64,000 bases of DNA from Archegozetes longisetosus (taxonomy: Eukaryota; Arthropoda; Arachnida; Sarcoptiformes; Trhypochthoniidae). The notes beneath the pieces were generated by a model. That model saw only the letters and a program-made list of their open reading frames with translations. It searched no databases and was not told the origin of the DNA. Shown one piece after another: positions 13,133 to 25,399 of the stretch. The stretch spans positions 10,886,001 to 10,950,000 of the forward strand of contig JAEMBT020000002.1 in assembly GCA_018873245.2 (NCBI GenBank), read 5' to 3'. The position numbers and the translations under genes are program-made. The first letter of the stretch is position 1; each line of letters starts with the position of its first letter.

Positions 13133-14230
13133 GCACTAATACCAAGTTTCATGTTTAACTTTATAATAAAAAACGCTATCATTTTGACAATAGTTAACCA
13201 TTTTGGCACAATGGCCATCAAAATTAAGTTGAGGAGAAGAGCTTCTTATTTAAGCTTCTTTAGACTGGAACTGTTTCTTATTGGAAGCAATACTAGCAAC
13301 AGCTTCCTGTATAAGCGAAAATAATTACACAGACATTAGATCACACAGAGTTCATTCTGTGAAGTTTTTTTAAATTTAAAGAGACAACCTTTGCAGGACT
13401 GGATCGTTTTAAAAAAGGAGTCAACCTGAACCATAACCATGTTCTGTGCTCATTGACAACAAAGGCAATGCATTCGTTTGGAACAATTCAGTGTCGATGG
13501 TCTAAAAGCTCACTCATCCAAACTATGCTTTGCCGTACACTCATCAAAATGAACATTTGGACATATACTAAGTCTGTCAGCATAACTTTTAGTGCATAAA
13601 TACTAGTTAAACGCAATATAAAGCATTATTAGATTGTATGAGTGTACCACTGTATGTATATAAGGCTTACTATACATATAACTCGGTATATATACATACA
13701 ACTTGGTATATATGCATATAATTTACTCTGATTGCACCTCTTTTTCCTTTTGTCCCCCTTTTCATCTCATCAAATAGTCGAGGCAACTGTGGGTGACGCC
13801 ACTTTGTTAGTCTGCACGAGAGTTAGTGTTAGCTCGGCATCAATTCTTCGCAATATTACAGTTACTGAACTGCAGTATTTGTGTATTAAAACCGCTGGTT
13901 CACTACAGCGCTAACATAAAGAGTGTAACATTACTTTAGCAAATCGATAGAATGCGAGGCAAAGCATTGAAAGAGAGTGAAAGTGAGAGGAGAACAAGAG
14001 TGAGCATGAGAGCGAACAGAGCAAACAGCGGATTGAATTATTCATCCGGTCATATAAGTATCAGCCGTGGAAAAGCCAATCTTTTTTCCATCCCCATTCA
14101 CAATGCGTTCCCCTCTTTCTCTTTCTCTTTCTCTGCTTCTCTCGTCTATATCTCTGACATTTTCCCGGAAAATGGGCAAAAGTTGTTTGCAATAACTTCT
14201 CTTTTCGCTAGTCTTCTTTTTATGATTGTT

Positions 14231-14378
14231 CATTGGTATAGCATTGGCATAGCATTGGCATAGTATTGGTGTAGCATTGGTACAGCATTCATATACCATT
14301 CATATAGCATGAGTATATCATGAGTATAGTATTGCTATTGCATTGCCATTGCATTGCTATTGCATTAGTATTGCATTT
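14231..14378. repeat. 11-12 bp tandem repeat (GCATTGGTATA / CATTGCTATTG)
   Basis: Roughly a dozen degenerate copies, drifting from GCATTGGCATA at the left through CATTCATATA to TTGCATTGCTA at the right. The drift suggests stepwise expansion. Confidence 0.75.
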
Positions 14379-14752
14379 GAAGTTACCTAAGAGTTAAGAA
14401 CACGCAGCAGCAAATCCGCAATGACACCATTCACAATCGAGCAGCTGTACAGAGCCTGGCATTGCTTACAGTCCTCTACATTCTCAATATATTCTCTTAT
14501 GTTCTGTATATAACTTGCAATGAGTTTGTTTTTGAGGAAAAAAGCACTTAACCGGAAGGAGATGGCAATGAGAGATGCCTTCAACTGGAAATGGCTATTA
14601 TAAAGCAACTCAACTCTCTTTCATTGTGTTTAACTAGCATTTCCAATGCATTCATTACAACAATCAATGACACTAAATATTTTTTGTCTCTATTTCAATA
14701 ATAGTCTTTTCATTCGTTCATTGTATATATATTTATCACATAAAGTGGCAAA

Positions 14753-14822
14753 AGAGCCTCTCTTTCTCTCCCTCTCTCTCCCTCTGTTCTCTCTCTCCTC
14801 TGCCATCTCTGATCTCTCTTTA
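14753..14822. repeat. Imperfect CT-rich simple repeat
   Basis: Pyrimidine-rich stretch with CTCTCTCCCTCTCT runs broken by G and A. Complementary purine-rich low complexity on the minus strand. Confidence 0.8.
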
Positions 14823-15506
14823 TCTTATGTTTCTTTAGAGTGTGTGATCCCTCCCTATGTATCCCCTGTGCGCTTGATTTTGCTAATAATTGGCAGCCAA
14901 ACAAAGTAAAGCACACCAACACCACAACTTAATTGACACGCGCTTTGTTTAGTTTAAACACTTCTTTGAGTATTTAGCGCAAACATCAATTTATTGCGGT
15001 TAATAGATAATTATTTAACTGTTACAAATAAATTATTTCGGTCAAAAGGGATGAGGAAGAAAGCATTTGAAGGACTGAATTGTATGAAACAGTCAGAACT
15101 ACTTTGCATTCAATCGTAAAATGAAGGAAATTGTTAGTAAACTTAGTTAACTTATATGGCATTTCGGAGATTCAGAACTACAGTGAAAACACTGAACACT
15201 TATATTGTTTGAGGTCACGCTAACAAAAACTTAAGAACGTTACACTTTTGGCAACCAAAAAATAGAAGAGCTTTGCCATAGAACAGCTTTGCTATACTTG
15301 CGCCGATGCAAACAGATCAATAAACAACTCTCAATATATACCGACTTCTACAGTCTCCAAAGCAAAATGTAATCACGAATAAACCCTAAGCATAACTCCT
15401 TTGCGAAAGCAATAGCTTTCTCTACCAAAAGAAACTGTCTGAGTAAGTGAGTCTCAGCCCAAGCTGAGAGTGTTAAAGAGTGTCTGGGAGAACTTAAGAG
15501 AGTCAG

Positions 15507-15508
<2 letters not shown>

Positions 15509-15570
<62 letters not shown>
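15509..15570. repeat. (GA)n microsatellite
   Basis: About 31 pure GA dinucleotides ending at GTGATCTG. Confidence 0.97.
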
Positions 15571-15573
<3 letters not shown>

Positions 15574-15963
15574 TCTGAGAAGAAATGATACTTTAGAGAA
15601 ATAGTGAGATGCAGAAGAAGCTTATTTAGTATATATACCCATTTTCAACATCGCAATTATTATTTAAATCAAAGAAGCGAAAACATGTCATTGAATAAGA
15701 AAAGAAAGATATTTCTCACTCGCAAAGCTTTATTCGTTGTTTCCAAAAGTATCCAAAAGTAAATTCTTAGCGTAGGTTTCAAATGAGTTTGCGTTACAAA
15801 ATAAAGACATAAAGACAAGAGACAAGACATGTTGGAGTTTTAGCAGAGGAAAATTTTGGTAAGTTTTGCATTAAGATGAATATTTAGAGAAAATAGTTTG
15901 GCGGTCATTTCCTTTCGCGATGATTTTTTTTATTATACGTCAACGAACTATGAACTACTGTAA

Positions 15964-16031
15964 GGGTCTGGTAAGGCTCTGGTTAGACTCGTAAGACTCT
16001 GGTTAGGCTCTAGTAAGGCTCTAGAGGCTCC
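15964..16031. repeat. 11-bp tandem repeat (GGCTCTGGTAA)
   Basis: Six imperfect copies of GGCTCTGGTAA with TTAGACTC and TAGTAAGG variants. Locally more GC-rich than its surroundings. Confidence 0.75.
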
Positions 16032-16565
16032 CGCTTGTCTTCTGTGTAGGTGTTTCTCCTTTCAAATAAATCCATCCGAGATAAGTTACATCATAAATGC
16101 ATTGTGTTTGTTAAATATAAATTTGTTCGCATTTGTGAAGTACTGGTGATAGTTGACTCAATAATTTTCTATTCTCCTAAGCGTTAAACCCTGTATATCT
16201 GAATCAATATTTACTACCGAATCGATATTAGCTCACTTCAGCTTTAATCTGTTAACTTATATTTTGTTAGTAAAGCCAAAAGTTAATAAGTTTTAAGTTG
16301 ACTCAATCACTATCAATCTGTTGACTGGCTTTGTTTCGTTGCATAGCTTCAATTGAGACCAAAAGTTGAGATAATTTATGTGAACAAATACGTCACATAA
16401 TAGTAATATTATTTGGTTTCTTACAGACCAGTTAGCAAATAATTGACATTTCCTAATAGCATAAGTTGGTTAGGAATAACTACTTCAGTCAAGTAGAGCC
16501 TAATTTTGATCGTCTCACTTAATTCCTTCTAATCGTTCAAAAGTAATAAGCTATTAATGATCTTT

Positions 16566-16662
16566 AGTTAACTACAGAATTGACGATAGATTTCAGCTCT
16601 AGTTGACGATAGATTTGAATGCTAGTTAACTACAGATTTGAATGCTAGTTGACTACACATTT
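16566..16662. repeat. ~23-bp tandem repeat (AGTTRACTACAGATTTGAATGCT)
   Basis: Four imperfect copies alternating AGTTAACTACAGA and AGTTGACGATAGA starts, followed by TTTGAATGCT or a variant. Confidence 0.75.
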
Positions 16663-17684
16663 TTAAGCCGAGAAACATATTGTGGTTGAAGTGAACATAA
16701 GTTCGGTCACCCGATAGGGAAACAGTGAAGCGTAAGACTGTTAACTTGTTTAGAGCATTAAGATATGCAGAAATGAGTAAAGAGCATTATATAATTGGTA
16801 TGATATGTGTGTGGCATATCGCAAATCAGTTTGAATCACATTGATTTGGCCCCATTCGAATGGTAAACGTAGAAAAGCGCAGACAATCCCAAAATAACCA
16901 GACCTAAAACGATGTTTCCTTAATTAGAGCCTTTAATACAGATGTAAAATGTTTTTTGTAGGTGCAGTGCATTAAGGGCTGCATAATATCTGCCCTGAAT
17001 TTATCATCGACGGAAGTATTTCCTTTCCTATTTCCATATAAATATTGGTATAAATACAATGGCTTTCATTTATAATACGAACAAATTTAAAGCTGTTAAT
17101 ATCTTTTTTACAAAGATGGAGATGGAATGGCATCGAAACAAACCGGATTTGTGCGTCAATGAACTTTGGCTCATATACTCTCTCGTAACTTAGGTTATAA
17201 CCATCTCTTAGTTTAACAGGTACTAAGGGATAGAGCGCTGCAACCGCTCATTCCAACCGCTTCTCAGTCTAATGGCGAGTTTGAATGGTCGACAAGCCGT
17301 GAAGGTGGCAAACATTGATTTCACCTTTCCTTAAGTTATCTTTGATACCCCTCTATTCTCTTCCACTTTGATAGAAACACAACTAAAACTGAACTCCGGA
17401 TGCAATGGAAACACTACAAGTACTAAACTCTCACCAAATTCACATCTGACTTAAGACTGGTTTTGGCGACTTGTAAACCGCACGACCAGTTAAACCCTTA
17501 TTGAAAAATGTTATGGTTCAATAAAACATTAATTATATGTTGAACAAGATTAGAATGAGTGAAGTACATCTAGTTTTTAATAACGCATAACTTTTTTGCT
17601 TCATTTAAATACTCGAGTTTCACATAAGTGGCATCAATACATTTATTTATTTGTTTATTTATATAATAAGCATATGTAATAAGG

Positions 17685-17755
17685 ATAATAATAATAAGGA
17701 TAATAATAATAATAAGAATAATAATAATAAAGAATAATAATAATAAGAGCAAGAT
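17685..17755. repeat. (AAT)n / AATAATAAGG simple repeat
   Basis: AAT trinucleotide tract with AAGG and AAG interruptions. The minus-strand Ile/Leu-rich frame here is repeat-derived. Confidence 0.9.
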
Positions 17756-18192
17756 GAATGAAACCATTGTTGCCTTATTATCAATTTATTTCTGTCAATA
17801 GTAGTTAAATATGTGTATCGCTATTAGAATGCCTAATACGATATAACAATTAGTTAAATGAATCTATGAATGCAGATATCTTAACGCTTTAGGAGATAAG
17901 TATTTGCTTTCGCAAACCAATTGGACACATGATGCGCACATAAGTTACTGAAACATACTTTGCTTCCATATAACTGTTAATGCACTGAAGTCATGTTTGC
18001 CCCCTCCCTCCCGGTCGATATTTGGTTGAATAAAAATGTTTTCAATACGTGTCGTGTGTGCCTGATTCCCATTAAGTCGATGATGCAGTGCTAGTGCACA
18101 ACATTTATTGACAATGGGTGCGCTCATAGAACAAACATACTGTAATACTGCAACCAAGTTAAGAGTAATACAGTTGCAGTAATGCATACATA

Positions 18193-18245
18193 CACTACTT
18201 TCCATACACTACTTCCATACACTACTTTCATACACTACTTTCAAC
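18193..18245. repeat. 14-bp tandem repeat (ACACTACTTTCCAT)
   Basis: Four copies of TACACTACTTTC(C)A, nearly identical and therefore probably a young array. Confidence 0.85.
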
Positions 18246-21200
18246 TAAATCTACATAAACTACACGCAAGGCAAGTCTAACTTAGCTAGTTTAGCCAGTT
18301 GCAGCCAAACACACTCTAATGTGATTCAATTGTTTTATTTACTAGTAATCAATGCAGTAACTGTTTTGCTAGCTTCATTTTATGGAATTGGCCTCTTCGC
18401 TAACAAATGACAACTAACTGACTGGTGCTAGTATTACAAAATACAGTATACTCTCCTCAATATATGCTATTTTATATTGAGTTAACTCTACTGTATTTGC
18501 TATTATACCTAAACTGTAGATTAAAGCTAAGCAAATGACTTGGTTGGCCATCACTGGTGCGCAGGCACTTCTGAACCAGGGAGTAAAGTGACACACAATG
18601 TCGAATGCTTTTTCTCATTGCTTTCAGCTACTAATACTACTACTACTACTGCTTGCAGTAGAGACAAGACAAAAAGAAGAGTTTTTCGACAGACTTGGAT
18701 GCAATGCGGAAAAGAGCTAAAAAAGATCAATAAGAACACTCGCACACACAATGTTGGCTGAGTGAGAGGCGTCGTCGTCGATGCTCTTACCATTACGTTA
18801 TTTGCAACTTGGTTATTGTTACCTAAACTCGCACACAGTTGTGCACATACCAGACTTTCAGCAAACCCATAGCCATATAGTACACACTATTTTCTACTCT
18901 GATATATATATAAACTTATACGTGTATTATTTTTTTTCTTCTGCCACTTCTGCGATTGCGGAATGGCTGGTTTGAAGATATTCAAACATTCACTTACACG
19001 TAACGTATATAATGGTATCTGTTTGACATTTTCTGCTATTGATAAGAATTTGATTCATATGGAAAAAGTTGAATGCAATGCTAACAAATGATTACTTTGG
19101 GGTTAAGTTTAGAAGTTGTTCACAATCGGGTGCACAATATAATCATATTAACATATAATTATCAGGTCTTATTAACACATGATTATATGATAATATATAA
19201 AATATATCAACCGTTCTAACAGTCAATACAATCCATCATTTCTCATAAGCATTTACGCACAACTCTTTTAGGAGAAGATAAGCATTTGCCAAATGATCAA
19301 CAATTTTTATTAATGTAATACTTCAACAACAATAATATGAGTTTCAGAAGTGAACTGTTCGCTAATATTTAAAGAGTTCTATTGTTACTATGGCTGCCTG
19401 TATGCAAACATGACAATCAAACCTACAATAATGCTTTCATATAGTGATAATGTCGAGTGAGAGTATTTCACATGTAATTATTTAACTATACTTTATAAGG
19501 CAGAAATCGATCCGCAATAACTTTGTTAGCCATCTATTCGATTCTCGATCCCTTCAGTTCTTGCTCTGTCGTTTGCTCAGTCCCTATTATTGCCTTTTGT
19601 GGCCAAGCTCTGCTGGTCATTGTTAATTCTAACTTTACTACCGTTAAATCAAATTATCTGACTCCAACATTCTCTACATCAAACTGAACGCGTAAATCTT
19701 GTTTAACTTTAAATTTGCGCAAACATATTAAACATTGGCAGAACTTATACCACTTTAAAGCTTTCAAATTATAGTCTTAGATTTCAATTGAGTTGAATGT
19801 TAAACAATTATCTTTCAACTTGAAAAACAAACAAACAAACAAAGGGTAGTTGTAACTGATAAAAACGTTACGCAACATATCGGTGAGCTCTCGAAATATC
19901 CAACTTAGAAGTGTTCAACTCATGTTTGGCAGATTTAACTATTTTACGCTTACACCAAATTCTTTGAGAAATTGTTGCATATTCTTCTAAACTGTTTGTT
20001 CAGTTTAAATAATTTGTTTTTTCTCAACAAATCCTGATTGCTTCTAATAAATCTTAGAGTTTGTATGATTTATTATGTTTTTGAAGTTTTAAATACTATC
20101 AAAATGTAGCTAACTTTGCGTTACATTGAAAGTTAAGGTAGTTCTTAATCTAACATTAACTAATGTTATATATGAGCCTAATTTTGTTTAATTACTGGAT
20201 ATTTTTCTCAAGCAATGTCAAAGGAAACATTGCGAGAATAATATAATTTAAATGGATCATAGTAACCTAAGCTTACATTTGAAATTTAAGTTATAACACT
20301 ACGATTACTCAATCGTATCTTCCATAAAGCACTACTTTTTTTCATTATGTTTTAACCTTAAAATGTTGCCCTTCAAAATATTTTTCACAATTTCAGTTGA
20401 TATCAAATCGTGATTAAGGAAAATATTTTGTTGCCTTTAAAGGAAGCTTAATTTGATTGAAGAGCCTTTGTTCCAAAGATCCATAAGGTAACAAAAGTAT
20501 GAAATTTATTTACAGGTTAGAGTTGCGTTCAAATTGAATGACCGTTTTTGCAATAATATCATAGAATGTTTGTATGATTTTGATAATAAAAATCAAATAT
20601 TCAATTGAAAACCTTTTAGATTCTATAAAAACGTTTAAGGAAACAAACTAGTACAAATTGATTAGAGATTCACAAGCTAAGTGATGCAAATGAGAGGCAA
20701 AATTGCAAATTAAACTTTTATAACTTAAGAGAGATCATAAAAATATTTGTTTCCATCAGATATTAGTATAAGTATTTGCAGAAGTAATTAAGTTCTCAAA
20801 TATAAATCGCTTAATTAGATTCAAATGAATCATATTTTAAGAGTGAGCTCACAAAATAGCGTTTGAGTAATATTTTCTATTTAAAAGCTTTTTCAGTTTA
20901 CATAACTATTCAAACAATTTCGATCAATCATAAGCTAATCATTTTTTCTCTTATATCTTCTTTTTTAGATTAACTAAATTGCAGTTTAGATCAATTTGAA
21001 AATTTTCGAATAAATGTGATATAAATAAATGAAAATAGTGAATATTATTTGTAATAAATGGAAATGAGGGACAATCTGAAAATAGATGATACAGTTTTAC
21101 AAAGTGATTGAAAGATCAATGGCTCCTAATATGCAAGATATCATAATTTCATAGATACAATAATATAGACATGAACTTTATGCAAATTTCACATTTCATT

Positions 21201-22691
21201 TGCAAATCAATTTTCACTATCGACAAAATCAACTTTCAAAACATATTCCCAAAGAAAGCTAAGTTAGAAAAGATAAATTGAAAGAGTGAAACTAAAGTTA
21301 GAAGATTAGTAAGATAAGTAGAAATTTGGAGAGTTCAGTAGTAGGAGATTGGTAGAAGCTGTACATATGTAATACATAAGGATATAATGAGAATGAGAAT
21401 GAACGAATGTATGAGTAGTAAGCTTGAACTAACACAGCAAGTATATAAAGTTAACAGTTGATCAGAAAGATAATTTGAGTTAATCTTTAAATAAAGATAA
21501 TTAATAAATAGATCATATATAAGCTTCTGTATTTTATGCTACACAATAAACAGATATAGTTTTGCTTAAAGCAACTTTGAAACGTTGAGCTCATTTGTCT
21601 TTTTAATATACCTAAAAATATGCCATTATCGAGCTCCCATATCTAACATCACTATGCAGTAATAATTGATTTAAGCAATTCAATTTCAGACTCAATACCA
21701 CGTTGAAAAGTATGACTCCAACAAAAAGTCAATTTAGTTATTAGCTGCGGTGTAAATAAATTTCATCTCTCATTAAATTAGTTGTTTGTGTACTTAGTGC
21801 AACCCTGTGTTCAATACTAGTTCAATAACGCAACTCAATTTGACGATTATCTCAATGCATATCAAAGCTATTAAATAAGTGGACAGATTTTTTCTACTAA
21901 TACAGCAAACAACTATATTTGTCTCTCAATAGTATTTCTTTAGATATAATTAGTATATTTGAATGAAAATTTTGGTTTAATTAGTGAGACTCAATTTGAT
22001 TTTGCAAGAAATCAGTTCAAATATTTTGGTACTTATTGAAATGGTGACAAAGAAAAAAGAAAAAATAAAAATAAAAAAGGAAAAAATAAAGATAATAGCT
22101 GACAAAAACTTGAATATTTATTTTTTCAAAAAAAAAAAAAACAATTCAGAGTTATTTTAAACGTTTGTTCTAAACGGTTATTAGTGCATAAGATAGGTTT
22201 ATTAAAGTTATGATAGTGTAAAAATATCAGAATCAACTGATGGTAAGATGTGTTTTAGTTTCCCTCTGTTGCACATAATATGTCATATAGTGATTGTCTT
22301 CATGTAGTGATTGTCTTCATATATATATATCTAACAGATATCTAACAGTTTTGTACAATAAGTTAATCCCCCAGACTAGCAAATAGAGCTTGGCAAGAGG
22401 ATTGAGGGTCATATAAAAGTACAAATAATGAATGTCGGCCACCGAAATCAGGTACAAACCAATACAGTTGATTCTTCTCGAATCATAGACTGCGTAATAA
22501 AAATAATGGAATCAAGTGTCGTCCCAATCGTGTTCAGGTTCAACGTTCAGTCACATGTAAAGTGTTGCAGAACTAGTGCATTGCTCACAATTACGTATTA
22601 GTCTTGTATGTAATGGGACAGGATTTGGAGACTAGTATAGCGTAGTTTGATTTAGAGCCATGAGAGACTCCCATCATAATGGATGAAAGAG

Positions 22692-22760
22692 CAATGAGAG
22701 AGAGAGAGAGAGAAGAGCACTGAGAGAGAAGAGCACTAAGAGCAGAGAGAAGAGAGAATA
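22692..22760. repeat. Imperfect GA-rich repeat
   Basis: GAGAGAGAGA followed by AGAGCACTGAGAGAGA-type units of about 17 bases. Confidence 0.8.
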
Positions 22761-23943
22761 TATATTTACACTGAATATATCTATGAGAGGGTACACTTGC
22801 GTTGGATCAGAGGACAAAAGGGACGTGGTGTGATTCAAGGCTTTTTAGGGGTACACATGTTGCAGGCATAGGGATAAACTGGTAGATTCACGCGACTATC
22901 GCTTCAGAGGCCAGATGCCATACCGTACATAAAGACACTAATGAAACAATGGGACCAAACAGTGAGTCAAACTACAATTGCATGACTAATAGGAATAGTG
23001 TTAGCGTTAAATATGTTTGAAAAGAAACGATTCAAATTATTAAAATGTTTTTATTAAAATGTTTTTTTATTAAAATGTTTTTTAGGTTAATGTCACTTAT
23101 AATCAAAGTATGAAAAACTGGTAAATTTAGCAAATTCTCGCTGAATACATGAATGTTGAAAGTTGAGGATAAGATCATAAGATGATATAAGGTTTGGAAG
23201 TAGAAAAATGAAAATAGGGGTCTGTTGCATACGCGTGGCAGAGCTGTTAGGAATGGAAAATGCAGACTCATGTCGGGAGGAGGAGGTACAAAGAGGAGTT
23301 GAGAGGCGACTCCTAACTTCACCTCCAACAATGTGTCCGGGAGTTGCAATCGCGTCAAACAGTCAGACCGGTTGGGACACACACAAGAATGAAGAGGTAC
23401 CGAAGTGGGGACAAGAGGGGAGAGGAATAAAAGAACTGAAAAATAGAGAGAACAGCTATGCATAAGTTTAGTGTGTGGTAGCAGAAAGCAAACCAACAAA
23501 ATGCTTTAGTAGTTCTGGTGCAGGCTTAAGAATCTTCTGCTTTTCTTAAAAGGGATCCTCAATAACTGGTAAGTTGACGGGATGGGCACACAAAGTAACA
23601 TTCATAGAAATACTACTACATAGCTAGTGATCACCAAACATAAGGGAGGGATCGCCTGGAATACCACTAAAACCAGCTAAAGGTAAAAATGCAGATCAAC
23701 GCTATTGACGACCTCCAAAACTACTTCAATAAATAGACTGAGGGGTAAAACTTAACTCTGAAAAGCATCCGAGTTTGTCTCCAACAATATATGCATTTGT
23801 GATCGGAAGTTATGCTTTCCGGTGAAAGATTACAATTGCAAACAAAATACATTTTGCGCACAAATATATTACCTTCAATTTTTTGTTAGCTCAAACACCA
23901 ATTTGTTTAGCAGCTATTCAGTACAAATTCTACTACAATTCTA

Positions 23944-24011
23944 ATCGATTCAATCAAGTCAATCAGCTCAATCAGCTCGATCAACTCGATCGACCCGATC
24001 CACTCGATCGC
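23944..24011. repeat. 10-bp tandem repeat (TCAATCAGCT / CGATCAACTC)
   Basis: About seven degenerate copies of a ten-base unit drifting from TCAATCAAGT to CGATCCACTC. Rich in GATC and CGATCG palindromes. Confidence 0.75.
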
Positions 24012-24376
24012 ATGTTTCTAATTAACAAATGACTGACTGATTTATATCTAAATCTGTCTCGCTCTTTACATTTGTGACAACAAAACAATACAGCAATAGT
24101 GACAAAGAAAGATAATATGTATTTCATTAATCAAGTCTGTCATAAATGCAAACATGACTGACTGAATAGATCTCACCTAAAATAGTATAACTGAAGAGAT
24201 TTTCACAATAATCTAATTAGCAAAACACGTGTGTCAATGGTGTGGTCGAAATCTAATTACCGCAATAAATATTATTGTTAATACCAAATATGCCATCATT
24301 GACACTAACATCGAGCATAGACGAGCCACAGAGGAGGTCAGGCAGGAATGTGTTCTCTCTTACTCATTCATGAGTG

Positions 24377-24378
<2 letters not shown>

Positions 24379-24422
<44 letters not shown>

Positions 24423-24440
24423 CCCAACCCCAGCCCCCCT
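24379..24440. repeat. (CT)n tract followed by C-rich run
   Basis: About 20 CT dinucleotides, then CCCCCAACCCCAGCCCCCC. The last long GA/CT tract before these tracts become scarce to the right. Confidence 0.95.
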
Positions 24441-24866
24441 CATATACCTTGGCCTCTTTACTTAGTCGTGCCCTCTTTAACAAATGCTGCTGCGGTGTTA
24501 TATACTAAACATTTTACAGTGCTTTATGTTATACTTGCATTAATACTAGTACTCATCTTACTGTTGAACTTATGTGTTTTCTACAAAACAATTTCTATTT
24601 AGAGTCAAAACAAAAATAAGTCGTTTCCAGTAAACTTAAACAATAACTTATGACTATTTGTTATATTAAAAACTATAATCAATTGAAAACTAGTAGAAAA
24701 CTTGTTTGTCTTTATATTTTAGTTTCAATCAAACGTACATAAGAGAAGTTTGAAATGAGAACAACTTATTAAATGTTAATAATAAGCACAGAAGTAAAGC
24801 ATAGAAGTAAAGCATAGACAAAAATATGACACAAAATAATAGAACTAATTATAAATGATTGCTTAC

Positions 24867-24886
24867 CTGACCAATTGTCTCGACAT
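24867..24886 (-). CDS. Candidate distal start exon of tonalli (MSRQLV...)
   Basis: On the minus strand an ATG at 24886-24884 in context AACCAATGT opens MSRQLV and, after two more bases (AG), meets a consensus donor GTAAGC at 24866-24861. Those two bases plus the A that opens the 2943 exon make an Arg codon, so the phase fits: [17 protein letters not shown]. Supporting this: the donor quality and the frame match. Against: a one-in-three chance of phase match, only six codons, about 22 kb of intron, and no vertebrate-like N-terminal segment. It could also be part of a 5' UTR exon. Confidence 0.33.
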
Positions 24887-25144
24887 TGGTTAGAATAGTA
24901 TTTGCAACTCAATCAGAACTGATGTAAACTTATCACACATTAATGATGTATTGGTTATCCACACAAATCCATTAATTGTTACAATCAAACCGTTTATTAA
25001 GTTTCAAACTAATAGCTTAAAACACTTGCAATAATCAAAACTATAACTTAAAGTTTGGTAAACAATTTGCATAGCATTTGCGCACAACAGCTGTTCCATT
25101 GGTGACTATGTCTATGGTGTCTGTTCTCGACGAAAAGCGATGCA

Positions 25145-25152
25145 TTATATAA
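25145..25152 (-). promoter_or_regulatory. TATA-like element, possible tonalli core promoter
   Basis: TTATATAA read on the minus strand, about 260 bases upstream of the candidate start ATG at 24886, inside a locally less AT-rich patch (about 25080-25370) that has no convincing gene. Position and base composition suggest a promoter or first-exon region, but TATA-like strings are frequent in AT-rich DNA. Confidence 0.18.
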
Positions 25153-25399
25153 ACTGTGGACAAATATATTCATTCACTACTGCTATACGACTGGTTCTCC
25201 ACTCAAATCGTATATATTATCAATTGCTGTCTCGCATGCGAAGCACTGGATTGCCTGTGAAAAGATTGCTAACACTCCGATCACTATATCTAAGCGTTGA
25301 ATACGTTCTAGTCTTCATACCCGGTGCTTATGGCAACGATGGCAACGCTCCACCTTTCGCTTACTAGTTGGTTAAGTGGCGTAGCTATAAATTAGTCTA

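Larger units (their letters stand above)
2944..24866 (-). other. Long intron-like region upstream of the tonalli exons (about 22 kb)
   Basis: No conserved coding exon was recognised on either strand. The stretch is less AT-rich than the DNA to its right and holds six long or dense (GA)n/(CT)n tracts, an AT/TG-rich patch near 8210-8290, an (AAT)n tract at 17685-17755, a poly(A) run near 22128, and many degenerate 10-23 bp tandem repeats listed separately. Most open frames here are repeat-encoded or lack splice sites. If the candidate first exon at 24867-24886 is right, the whole stretch is one intron of tonalli. Confidence 0.45.

Noticed and set aside
14387..14608. Possible N-terminal ZMIZ exon (minus strand, Cys/Leu-containing)
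   Set aside because: No alignment to the ZMIZ N-terminal segment, and the frame ends in a stop just before the only donor.
23032..23499. 155-codon minus-strand frame
   Set aside because: Overlaps an 85-codon open frame on the other strand in a less AT-rich patch; no family motif, no splice logic, and the tail is Asn/Ile/Leu-rich low complexity.
25140..25367. 75-codon plus-strand frame
   Set aside because: Lies in the suspected promoter patch; no motif, start context or splicing support.
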